A stretch of DNA of 64,000 nt from Caenorhabditis remanei (Eukaryota > Nematoda > Chromadorea > Rhabditida > Rhabditidae): NCBI RefSeq assembly GCF_010183535.1, contig NC_071332.1, forward strand, positions 19,592,001 to 19,656,000. The letters run 5' to 3'. Of the stretch, positions 25,659-34,505 are shown piece by piece. Both the position numbers and the translations under genes were made by a program. Position 1 is the stretch's first letter. The number at the start of each line of letters is the position of its first letter. A model generated the notes under the pieces. The model searched no databases. It was not told where the DNA came from and saw only the letters and a program-made list of their open reading frames with translations.

Positions 25659-26962
25659 CAGGGTGCGGCAGAATTACCCGCACAAAAGTTTGGCGCCATA
25701 AAGCAAGGCGATTGACGCAATTCTGGCGCGCGTATTATTTAAATTTTTGTTAATTATTTCATTTTTTATCATTGTGCCAAATTTCAGATTGATCGGTTTT
25801 GTTTTAGGTAAATGGCACCGCCGAGTCCACATCGCTCTTCTATTTTGAACCTTTTCAAAGCAGGAGTCCCTCCGGTTGACATTATTAAACGGCTCGGAGT
25901 CCCAAGTAGAACCGTCTATGATTCGATTTCTCGTTTCAAAAAGCTTGGCAGGTTTTTTGATAGATGTGGGAGAGGCAGAAAACCAACAGTCGTGACTCCA
26001 GATCGGATTAAAGCTGTGAAAGAGAGAATCAGAAGAAATCCACATCGGAGCATCAGAAAAATGGCGAAAGGTATGAAAATTAGTTCACGTTCGATGGGAA
26101 GGATTGTCAAAGACAAGCTGAAACTTACCTGCTACCGTGTAAGAAAAGCAGCCATTCTCTCGGAAGCTACAACGAAGAAACGGCTCGAAAGGTCAAAAAA
26201 GCTCCTTCAGCGCACGCGCAATGGTGAACACTTGGTGACAGTGTTCTCCGACGAGAAGCTGTTCACGGTACAGGCCGAATTCAATCCTCAAAATCATCGA
26301 GTACTAGCTGAGACATCTGAGGAAGCTTTTGCAAACGGAAGGACCATTCATCAAGCTTCTCATCCCGCTAGTGTGATGGTTTTTGGAGCAGTGTGTGCTG
26401 ATGGCAAGTCACCATTGCTTTTTGTCGTTCAGGGAGTCAAAATCAATAAAGAAGTCTACATTTCGCAGATTTTGGAAAATACACTTCTTCCCTGGGCCCA
26501 GAAGCACTTCAATGGACGTCGCTGGGTGTTCCAACAAGACGGCGCACCAGCACACACTGCCAAGTTGTCGCAACAGTGGTGCGAAACCCATTTGCCTGCG
26601 TTCATCCCGAAGGACGAATGGCCACCGTCCTCGCCAGACCTCAATCCTTTGGACTACTCCATCTGGGGGGTTTTACAAAACAAGGTCAACGCTAAACCCC
26701 ACTCAAGTATCGAGGCGCTGAAGAAGACCCTGGTCAAGGAATGGGACGCTTTGTCTCCGGAGTACCTGCGTGCAACCATCGATGCCTACCCTAGACGTCT
26801 TCGTGCTGTCATCGAAAAGAGAGGAGGTCGGATGGAACAAGATTAGCTGATAATTGTTGATATGGTCATGAATAAACTTTTTGTTGATTCCCATGGTTTT
26901 CTGACTTTTACTTTTTTAGATATAGCACTTATAGCTTGTGCGGGTAATTCTGCCGCACCCTG
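25659..26962 (+). mobile_element. Complete maT-type Tc1/mariner transposon
   Basis: A 1304-bp element bounded by perfect 27-bp terminal inverted repeats (25659-25685 and 26936-26962, starting CAGGGTGCGGCAGAATTACC). TA dinucleotides flank it at 25657-25658 and 26963-26964, as expected of a Tc1/mariner target duplication. It contains one uninterrupted transposase frame. Perfect TIRs plus an intact frame suggest recent insertion. It lies inside the last exon of the minus-strand gene that ends near 25590. Confidence 0.95.
25812..26846 (+). CDS. maT-type (DD37D) transposase
   Basis: 344 residues from ATG to TAG, full length for the superfamily and with no stop or frameshift. It has an N-terminal helix-turn-helix (about residues 8-45), a GRGRKP linker (53-58), a second helix-turn-helix (about 60-100), then the catalytic core. 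The acidic triad is Asp147 (in VFSDEKLF), Asp243 (in QQDGAPAHTA) and Asp281 (in NPLDYSIWG). The 243-281 spacing leaves 37 residues between, the DD37D signature of maT elements, as against DD34D in mariner and DD34E in Tc1. It would excise and insert the element at TA sites in the nucleus. All key residues are present, so it could be active. Confidence 0.95.
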   Translation: MAPPSPHRSSILNLFKAGVPPVDIIKRLGVPSRTVYDSISRFKKLGRFFDRCGRGRKPTVVTPDRIKAVKERIRRNPHRSIRKMAKGMKISSRSMGRIVKDKLKLTCYRVRKAAILSEATTKKRLERSKKLLQRTRNGEHLVTVFSDEKLFTVQAEFNPQNHRVLAETSEEAFANGRTIHQASHPASVMVFGAVCADGKSPLLFVVQGVKINKEVYISQILENTLLPWAQKHFNGRRWVFQQDGAPAHTAKLSQQWCETHLPAFIPKDEWPPSSPDLNPLDYSIWGVLQNKVNAKPHSSIEALKKTLVKEWDALSPEYLRATIDAYPRRLRAVIEKRGGRMEQD

Positions 26963-29435
26963 TAGGAAAATACACAACTCAAAGCGATCATCTTCAACTG
27001 GAATTGCCACGTGAAAATGTTGGAATTCAATGATTTCTGTAAATAGAAAACATATAATTTTTATATGATCGGAAAGCTGAAGACGTGAGGATTCTGAATC
27101 TGTACTCAGAATTTTTCTAGGACGGGTTTGAGCAGAGTTACAAAGCCTTTTGGCAAAAAAATGTGCCAAAAAATGGGAAATTGGAAATTAAAACCCTTGT
27201 AACTTCGTTCAAACTTATCCTGCAAAAATTCTGAATACAGATTCAGAATCCTTACGTCTTCAGCTTCTATTCCATGTAATTTTGTACCAAACAATTCAGA
27301 TACAGGAGGTCCCTGCTCTGTTTAAGGTCAAAAAATGACAAATTTTTAGAAATTTTGTGCCTGGAAATTACTACAAGGCAGGGACTCCACATAGAATAAA
27401 ATGTATATGATCGGAAAGCTGAAGACGTGAGAATTCTGAATCTGTTTTCAGAATTTTTGCACGATGGTTTTGAGCAGAGTTACAACGCACTTTAGCTGAC
27501 AATTGTGTCAAAAATTGGGAAATTTGGAATTAAAACCCTTGTAACTTTGCTCAAACTCATCCTAGAGAAATTCTGAATACAGATTCAGAATTCTCACGTC
27601 TTCAGCTTCCTATCCATGTAAATTTTGTATAAAACATTTTGGATTAAAGGGGTCTGCACTGTAAGAATGTGTGAGACTCAAAATTACCCAGTAAATGCGC
27701 TCTGTCGAACTGAACGCACTTATCAATAGAGCGCACTTACCTTCTCCTTCATCTCCTTGGCCTTTGCGTCGAACACTTTTTTGACGTCTTCAAGATTGAA
27801 GCCTTCAGAAGAATTCTCAATTTTTCCAGTTTTCAGGATTTCAGAAACGCCGTGTTTGGTGAGAACTCCCGATTGCGAGTCGTGGGTGTATTCTGAATCC
27901 GAGGATTCAGAATCCCCGGTTCCTTCAAAATCTTCTTCAGCGTCTTCGGAATCCTCAGAATCCGATTCAGAATCCGGTTCAGAAGCTGACTGCTCATTTT
28001 CCTGTAAAAATCTGGTTTTTGTCGAAAAATCGTTTCAGGGGACTGAAAATCTTAAATTTTTTAAAGTAATTTTTAATCGGCCGGGAAGCTGAAAACGTGA
28101 GGATTCTGAATCTGTATTCAGAATTTTTCTAGAATGAATTTGAGCGAAGTTACAAAGGTTTTAATTTCGAATTCCCCAGCTTTAAGCACATTTTTCAGCT
28201 AAAATGCATTGTTACTCCGCTGAAACTAATCATAGGAAAATTCTGAATACATATTCAGAATCCTCACGTTTTCAACATTCAGAATCATTATTTCAATCCA
28301 CAAATTATATTTCAGTTCTCCCTAGTACTTACCATTTTCAGCATCTTCATTCTCAAATTATCAATCATTCTCATATTTTCTTCCGGTGTCCAGTCGTACA
28401 CACGATTTTTAGCTTCTTCAGAATACTTCTCAATGTCATCTGAATCTTCTGAATCCGATTTAGAAGAATTTCCAGAATTCGACAACTCAGCCGATGGAAC
28501 CGCTTGTTTTCGCTGCTTTTTCTGAAAAATAGACTGATTTTCAAAATGTTTCGATTTTACAACGAGCAGGGACCCCTGAATCTAAAAATTTTTGTATAAA
28601 ATTTGTATGGTTAAGAAGCTGAAGACGTGAGGATTCCGAATCTGTATTCAAAATTTTCATAGGATAAGTTTAAGCAGAGTTACAAAGCATTTTATCTGAA
28701 AAATGTGCTGAAAATTGAGGAATTTGACATTGAAACTCATGTAATTTTGCTCATACTCATCCTAGAAAAATTCTGAAAACAGATTCAGAATTCTGACGTC
28801 TTCAGCTTTTTAGTTATGTAAAGTTTATACAAAAAAGCAGATTCAGGAGGTCCCTCCTCTGTTTTAGCTCGAAAATTGACAAAATTGACAGAAATTTCGA
28901 GTATCGAACATTTAAACAAAGCGGGATCCCCTGAATGCAGAATTTTTCTATAAAATTGACATGGCTAGGAAGCTGAAGACGTTAGAATTTCGAATCTATA
29001 TTCAGAATTTTTCTGGAACTAGTTTGAGCGGATTTACAAGGGTTTCAATTTCAAATTTCAAAATTTTTGGCACAGGTTTTTAGGTAAAATGCGTTGCAAC
29101 TCTGCTCAAACTTATCCAATAAAAATTCTGAAAACAGATTCAGAATTCTCACGTCTTCAGCTTTCCGATCATCTAAAATAATGGTTTCAAAACGTCTTGG
29201 TTTTGAAACAACGCGGTTCTAAACTGTCCCGACTCACCTTCGCCAACTTCTTCTTCTCTTTCTCCTCCGCCCACTTCAAGATTTTCTCAAATGAATTTTC
29301 TGGATTATTTTTTGGAATTTCCTTTACAATACAATCAAATTCTCCAGTTTTCTTATTATATTCCATGACAGTGTACTGTCCGGGGCCGGCCTCGATATCA
29401 ACCCGTTTTCCGGTTGTCATGTTGTATATTGGCAT
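26929..29435 (-). CDS. Small acidic orphan protein, last exon cut by transposon
   Basis: Minus-strand exons 29435-29238, 28521-28333 and 28001-27741 all join in phase 0 with GTGAGT, GTAAGT and GTAAGT donors. The protein starts MPIYNMTTGKR and continues with a DUF-like Lys/Glu segment, a Ser/Asp/Glu stretch (SDSEDSDDIEKYSEEA) and a very acidic third exon. Exon 1 is a paralogue of the genes at 31893-32507 and 33022-33621 (shared MP[IV]Y[ND]MTT and KKTG/EKTG). A phase-0 fourth exon probably starts at 27036 (acceptor TATTTACAG). It runs into the maT element after 26963, and as sequenced the frame stops in the transposon's repeat at 26929-26931. On the far side the same frame continues to TGA at 25590-25592, followed by AATAAA on the minus strand near 25566-25571. 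A 5' exon before 29435 (donor near 29494) is likely. Function unknown. Confidence 0.6.
27071..27267. repeat. Foldback element, GAAGACGT family
   Basis: The same termini as the copy at 25335; it lies in the last intron of the minus-strand acidic gene. Confidence 0.85.
27240..27430. repeat. Arm of a 190-bp inverted repeat (partner 30170-30350)
   Basis: The AGGAGGTCCCTGCTCTGTTT ... GCAGGGACTCC segment, with its flanking foldback ends, recurs reverse-complemented at 30170-30350. The two arms bracket the exons of the acidic gene. Confidence 0.75.
27412..27610. repeat. Foldback element, GAAGACGT family
   Basis: A full-length copy in the last intron of the acidic gene, separated from the preceding copy by the GCAGGGACTCC segment. 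Confidence 0.85.
28083..28276. repeat. Foldback element, GAAGACGT family
   Basis: A full-length copy in the intron between exons 28521-28333 and 28001-27741, with slightly diverged ends (GAAAACGTGAGG). Confidence 0.85.
28613..28810. repeat. Foldback element, GAAGACGT family
   Basis: A full-length copy in the first visible intron of the acidic gene (29237-28522). Confidence 0.85.
28967..29166. repeat. Foldback element, GAAGACGT family
   Basis: A second copy in the same intron, starting near GGAAGCTGAAGACGTTAGAA and ending in its complement. Confidence 0.85.
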
Positions 29436-29809
29436 GGTTCTGAAACGTCCCGGTTGCGAAATGGGATGGTTGCGAAACGTCTCAATACTCTTACCTCCCA
29501 CAAGTCTTCCCTTTCTCGATGTTTCCAATTGAAATAATAATTTTTAATTGTTTTGTTCCAAAATTTTTTTATTGATTTTCTGATCACGTGGCAACAAGGG
29601 GCGAAGAAACTTCAAGCAAAAGGGGCGGGGTCACGTAGAAAAATTGTTTTTAAACAAATTTTTTTTGGGGCCGTCCGTTTTATTTTGACACGTGGCCTCG
29701 GCGGTCATTTTAAGATTTTAAAATTCGAAAGAGCCGATATGAAGGTCAAGAAAAGAATGGAGACGCTGGTGGGTTCTAAAATACAAATTAGTGGATAAGA
29801 ATAGTGATT

Positions 29810-30006
29810 CTGAAAGCTGAAGACGTGAGGATTCAGAATCTGTATACGAAATTTTTCTAGGTGAGGTTTGAGCAGAGTTACAACCAATTTTAGCTGAAAA
29901 ATGTGCTGAAAATTGGGAAATTTGAAATTGAAACCCTTGTAACTTTGCTCAAACTCATCCTAGGAAAATTCTGAATTCAGATTCAGAATCCTCACGTCTT
30001 TAGCTT
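29810..30006. repeat. Foldback element, GAAGACGT family
   Basis: A full-length copy upstream of the acidic gene. 29530-29810 holds nothing else I can name; 30007-30528 is a mosaic of partial copies and the arm at 30170-30350. Confidence 0.85.
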
Positions 30007-30169
30007 GTTAGCCATGTAAATTTTGAACAAAAATTTTGGATTCAGGAAGGTCGTGCCAAAAGATTCAGGCTCAAAATTTCTTTTTTTGTCATTTTTTGGA
30101 CTCAATCACCTTGTAACTCAACTAAATTTGATTCAAGAAAAATTTCGGATACAGATTCAAAATCCTCAC

Positions 30170-30350
30170 GTCTTCAGCTTTCCGATCATATACATTTTAT
30201 TCTATGGGGAGTCCCTGCCTTGTAGTAAGGTTCCAGGCACAAAATTTCTAAAAATTTGTCAGTTCTTGACCTTAAACAGAGCAGGGGCCTCCTGTATCTG
30301 AATTTTTTGGTACAAAATTATATGGAATAGAAGCTGAAGACGTAAGGATT
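30170..30350. repeat. Arm of a 190-bp inverted repeat (partner 27240-27430)
   Basis: Reverse complement of the segment at 27240-27430, with a few mismatches. Confidence 0.75.
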
Positions 30351-30528
30351 CTGAATCTGTATTCAGAATTTATATTAAATTATATAAATAAGCTTAGAAT
30401 TTCGACCGCTCTGAAAAGATTTTTCGCTAAAAACTTGATTTTTTCAAATAAAAAAACGAGCAGCGGGCAGCTGTTGTGTCGTTAGAGGAGGTTCTGAAAT
30501 ACTAATTTTGTATCAAAATAACGATTCT

Positions 30529-30722
30529 GAAAATTGAAGACGTGAGGATTCTTAATCTGTATTCAGAATTTTTCTAGGATAAGTTTCAGCTGAGATACAA
30601 GGTGTTTTAGCTAAAAATGGGTCAAAAATTGGGAAATTTGAGATTGAAACCCTTGTAACTCCGCTTAAACTCATCCGAGAAAAATTCTGAATTCAGATTC
30701 AGAATCCTAACGTCTTCAGCTC
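30529..30722. repeat. Foldback element, GAAGACGT family
   Basis: A full-length copy with ends AATTGAAGACGTGAGGATTC and its complement. 30723-31060 holds a partial copy and several 20-bp GGGACGTTTTGAAAC motifs. Confidence 0.85.
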
Positions 30723-31064
30723 CATGTTCAAGTAAATTTTGTTCAAAAAATACCGGATTCAGGGGGTCCTTGCTGTGCTTGAATGTTCAGAGCTCAAAAT
30801 TTCTGAAATTTTGTCATTTGTCAAGCTAAACCATCTAGTAACTCTGCTCAAACTCATCCTAGATAAATTTTGAATACAGATTCAAAATCCTCACGTCTTC
30901 AACTTACAGAATCATTGTTTTGATCAACTGGGACGTTTTGAAACTGGGACGTTTTAGAACTGAAAATGTGTCAAAACTGGTTTCTATCGTTAAACATAGG
31001 CTATAGTGCGTCCCGGTTATAAAGTGTCCCGGTTCTAAAACGTCCTCCAATTTTTTCATTTCAG

Positions 31065-31181
31065 AACTCCTGGACACCACACATCCATATTCTGTTCCTG
31101 TCGGTGTTTCTTTACATGGTTTACGGTTATAGTGGAATTGTGGAGGCGGCGCAGGAGTGGTATCACTTTCAGACGGATTGA
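31065..31181 (+). pseudogene. Orphan terminal exon, hydrophobic
   Basis: A strong acceptor (TTTTTTCATTTCAG) is followed by 38 codons and TGA, with AATAAA at 31234-31239. The peptide has a hydrophobic core (ILFLSVFLYMVYGYSG) that could span a membrane. No upstream exon in phase is visible, so this may be a remnant. The opposite strand is also open (30904-31197), so neither reading is secure. Confidence 0.3.
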
Positions 31182-31892
31182 GGAAGAGGATAATCAATCG
31201 ATAATCAACAAAAGTTCATTTCTCTTTATTTCAAATAAAATTTTAAAAGTTTTTGCGTTTTGAAACCTGAAAAACCCCTGAAAAACCGCTTTAAATCTGC
31301 AATTTACCGTTTTCTCAGTCCCGGTTTCGAAACGTCTTGGTTTTAAAACGTCCCGATCTGAAATTTTTGGTTGTGAAGAGTGTATTACTAGGAAGGTGAG
31401 ATTTCGAGGATTCTGAATTTGTTTTCTAATTTTGAAACGGACAAAAATGGGCGGAGTTATGTGGGTTTGAATATTCAAAAAAAAAAGTTTTTTCGAAATT
31501 TTCAAACTCTTGTAACTCCGCCCACTTTTGTTCCACTAAAATTCTGAAAACAGATTTAGAATCCTCATGTCTTCATGTTTCTATCTTTGTAAAAAATCCA
31601 GTTTCAAAACGTCCCGGTTGCTAAACGTACCTGCTCATAATGTCGAGCTTCTTGGCTGCTTGACTTCCGATAATGGTAATTTTCGAACCCTTGTAACTCC
31701 GCCCACTTTTGTACCACAAAAATTCTGAAAATAGATTCAGAATCCTCACGTCTTCAGATTTCTGATCATATAAAAATTTTAGTTTCAAAACGTCCCAGTT
31801 GCAAAACGACACTCAAATAAACACATTTTATTCAAAAAAAAGTGCAGGTAAATGTTTTTGAGCCTCTAATTCTTGATTTCCAGATTACCGGA

Positions 31893-32507
31893 TTACAACC
31901 ACTTATTGGCCTTCTTTTTCTTCTTTTTCTTCTTTGGCGTCCACTTCGGAGTGGTCTGAAATACAACTGGGTCATTTTAGAACCGTTTCAAAACGTCTCG
32001 GTTTCAAACCGTACTAACCTTCACCTCCTCCAGCTTCGATTCACCCGATTTCACCTCGACGCAATCCGTTTTTCCAGTTTTTTCATCAAGAGTCTGAGCC
32101 GGAGTTCGGATGCGAGTTGCCTTCGGAGTGATCTTCGGAGTGGTCTGAAATACAACTGGGACACTTGGCAACTAGGACGTTTTGAAACTGGGTCATAGTT
32201 TCAAACCGTCCCTCTGCACTCACCTTCACTTCCTTCGGCTTCGATTGACCCCATTTCTTGAGGTCTTCATAGGAAAATTCTGGAACTTTCTCCGGAAGTT
32301 TTTCCTTGCGGCACTTGGTTTTTCCAGTTTTTTCATCAAAAGTCAACACCAATTGACTCCCGGAACTCGGGGTATCGAGACGCTTCCAGGTGGTCATGTC
32401 GTAGACTGGCATGGTTCTGAAACGTCCCGGTTGCGAGATGTCACAGAGTTATGGAAAGGGACTTACCTTCCTATTGAAAACGGAGGACTGACAGAAACAA
32501 TTTTCAT
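31893..32507 (-). CDS. 140-aa Lys-rich orphan protein, left palindrome copy
   Basis: Minus-strand exons 32507-32467, 32416-32224, 32144-32019 and 31955-31893 (TAA) join in phase (AG|A, then phase 0 twice) with 48-79 nt introns. The protein begins MKIVSVSPPFSIGR, then MPVYDMTTWKR; the second Met (codon at 32412-32410) could also start it. The motif DEKTGKT occurs twice (exons 2 and 3) and the C-terminus is a poly-Lys tail (TPKKKKKKKKANKW) like a nuclear or nucleic-acid-binding tail. It is a paralogue of the acidic gene's first exon at 29435-29238. Poly(A) signal AATAAA on the minus strand at 31832-31827. Function unknown. Confidence 0.75.
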
Positions 32508-32668
32508 CGATTGATTTGACCCTCGACACGTGGCAAGAAGTTTCCAGAAGCACAAAAAAAATGAGTACACGTGGAAATAATAAATGTTGAAATTGGGAAC
32601 AAGGGACACTTCCGAACCGCGCTGCTTGAGAACCGAGACGTTTTAAAATTTGAAATATATATGTTCAA

Positions 32669-32864
32669 AAAGCTGAAGACGTGAGGATTCTGAATCTGTA
32701 TTCAGAATTGTTCTAGGACGGGTTTGAGCAGAGTTACAACACATTTTAGCCAAAAATGTGTCGAAAATTGGGAAAATTTGAGATTTAAACCTTTGTAACT
32801 TCGCTCAAACCCGTTCTAGAAAAATTCTGAATACAGATTCAGAATCCTCACGTCTTCAGCTTTT
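32669..32864. repeat. Foldback element, GAAGACGT family, at palindrome centre
   Basis: A full-length copy whose own dyad coincides with the centre of the 1.95-kb palindrome. It would sit in the shared promoter interval of the two divergent genes. Confidence 0.85.
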
Positions 32865-33021
32865 GAACATATATATTTCAAATTTTAGAACGTCTCGGTT
32901 CTCAAGCAGCGCGGTTCGGAAGTGTCCCTTGTTCCCAATTTCAACATTTATTATTTCCACGTGTACTCATTTTTTGTGCTTCTGGAAACTTCTTGCCACG
33001 TGTCGAGGGTCAAATCAATCG

Positions 33022-33621
33022 ATGAAAATTGTTTCTGTCAGTCCTCCGTTTTCAATAGGAAGGTAAGTCCCTTTCCATAACTCTGTGACATCTCGCAACC
33101 GGGACGTTTCAGAACCATGCCAGTCTACGACATGACCACCTGGAAGCGTCTCGATACCCCGAGTTCCGGGAGTCAATTGGTGTTGACTTTTGATGAAAAA
33201 ACTGGAAAAACCAAGTGCCGCAAGGAAAAACTTCCGGAGAAAGTTCCAGAATTTTCCTATGAAGACCTCAAGAAATGGGGTCAATCGAAGCCGAAGGAGG
33301 TGAAGGTGAGTACGGTTTGAAACCATGACACAGTTTCAAAACGTCTCGGTTCTAAAGTGTCCCAGTTCTCGTTTCAGACCACTCCGAAGATCACTCCGAA
33401 GGCAACTCGCATCCGAACACCGGCTCAGACTCTTGATGAAAAAACTGGAAAAACGGATTGCGTCGAGGTGAAATCGGGTGAATCGAAGCCGGAAGAAGAG
33501 AAGGTTAGTACAGTGGGACGTTTTGAAACGGTTTTAAAATGTCCCTGTTGTATTTCAGACCACTCCGAAGTGGACGCCAAAGAACAAAAAGAAGAAGAAG
33601 AAGGCCAATAAGTGGTTGTAA
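33022..33621 (+). CDS. 140-aa Lys-rich orphan protein, right palindrome copy
   Basis: Exons 33022-33062, 33113-33305, 33378-33503 and 33559-33621 (TAA) mirror the minus-strand copy exactly in length and phase. The N-terminal 90 or so residues are identical by eye. Differences include PEEE for LEEV at the end of exon 3 and TPKNKKKKKK for an unbroken Lys run in exon 4. AATAAA lies at 33692-33697. The two copies diverge from a 514-bp shared upstream interval with no other gene, so they may be co-regulated or may silence each other. Function unknown. Confidence 0.75.
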
Positions 33622-33749
33622 TCCGGGAAGAGAAATCGGGAAAAAAAACAAAGAAGTACAAGATTCAAACCAGTGAATGTATTATTTTTTGAATAAAATG
33701 TGTTTATTTGAGTGTCGTTTTGCAACTGGGACGTTTCAGAACTAAAATT

Positions 33750-34320
33750 TTGTGTGGCTAGAAAGTTAAAGACGTGAGGATTCTTAATCTATATTCAGAA
33801 TTTTTCTAGAACAAGTTTAAGCTGAGTTACAAGGTGTTTTAGCTCGAAGTATGCTCAAATTTTTAGAAATTTAGAGCCTAGAACAATTCTACAAGGCAGG
33901 CACCCCCTGATTCAAAAGTTTTTTGTACAAAATTTACATAACTTTCAAGTTGAAGACGTGAGGATTCTGAATCTATTTTCAGAACTTTGGTGGGACAAAA
34001 GTGGGCGGAGTTATGAGGGTTTGAACATTAACCTTCACCGGAAAAAGACACGAAGCTCGATTTTATGAGCAAGTACGTATGGTAACCGGGACGTTTTGAA
34101 ACCAGAATTTTACAGAAATAGAAAGCTGAAGGCGTGAGGATTCTGAATCTGTTTTCAGAATTTTTTTAGGTCGAAAAGTGGCGGAGTTATGAGAATTTGA
34201 AAATTCATGAATTTTTGAATTTTCAAAATGCTTGTAACTCCGCCCATTTTTGTCAATTTTTAAATCTGAAACCTGATTCTGAATCCTCGAAATCTCACCT
34301 TTCCAGTAAAACTGAAAAAC
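33750..34320. repeat. Partial foldback elements and 20-bp motif repeats
   Basis: Truncated or diverged copies lie at 33760-33850, 33950-34020 and 34120-34310; the last is a subfamily with TTTTTTAGGTCGAAAAGTGG. They are interspersed with GGGACGTTTTGAAAC. No gene is seen. Confidence 0.7.
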
Positions 34321-34505
34321 TGGGACATTTCAAAACCAGGACGTTTTGAAACCAGCAGAATTTTTTTTTCAAATTTTCAATTTTTTTCGCAAAAATAAAA
34401 CCGTGACAATCTTTGACCTCTGTTATTCCAACTCTGTGTCTTTTTCGCTTTTACTAACTGAAAAAGTTGATTTCGAAAAAATTTCTAATCGATTATTTCG
34501 AAAAA

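Larger units (their letters stand above)
31785..33740. repeat. 1.95-kb palindrome with two genes
   Basis: Left and right halves are near-identical reverse complements about a centre at about 32765. Coding exons, introns, 3' ends (AATAAA and the downstream GTCGTTTTGCAACTGGGACG) and the upstream regions all match. The centre itself is a GAAGACGT-family foldback (32669-32864). Scattered substitutions distinguish the arms, for example KLEEVK against KPEEEK. Confidence 0.9.

Noticed and set aside
30904..31197. Minus-strand 97-aa frame with CKETPTGTEYGCVVS
   Set aside because: Looks partly coding but overlaps the better-supported plus-strand terminal exon with acceptor and poly(A) signal; undecided, so not called separately.
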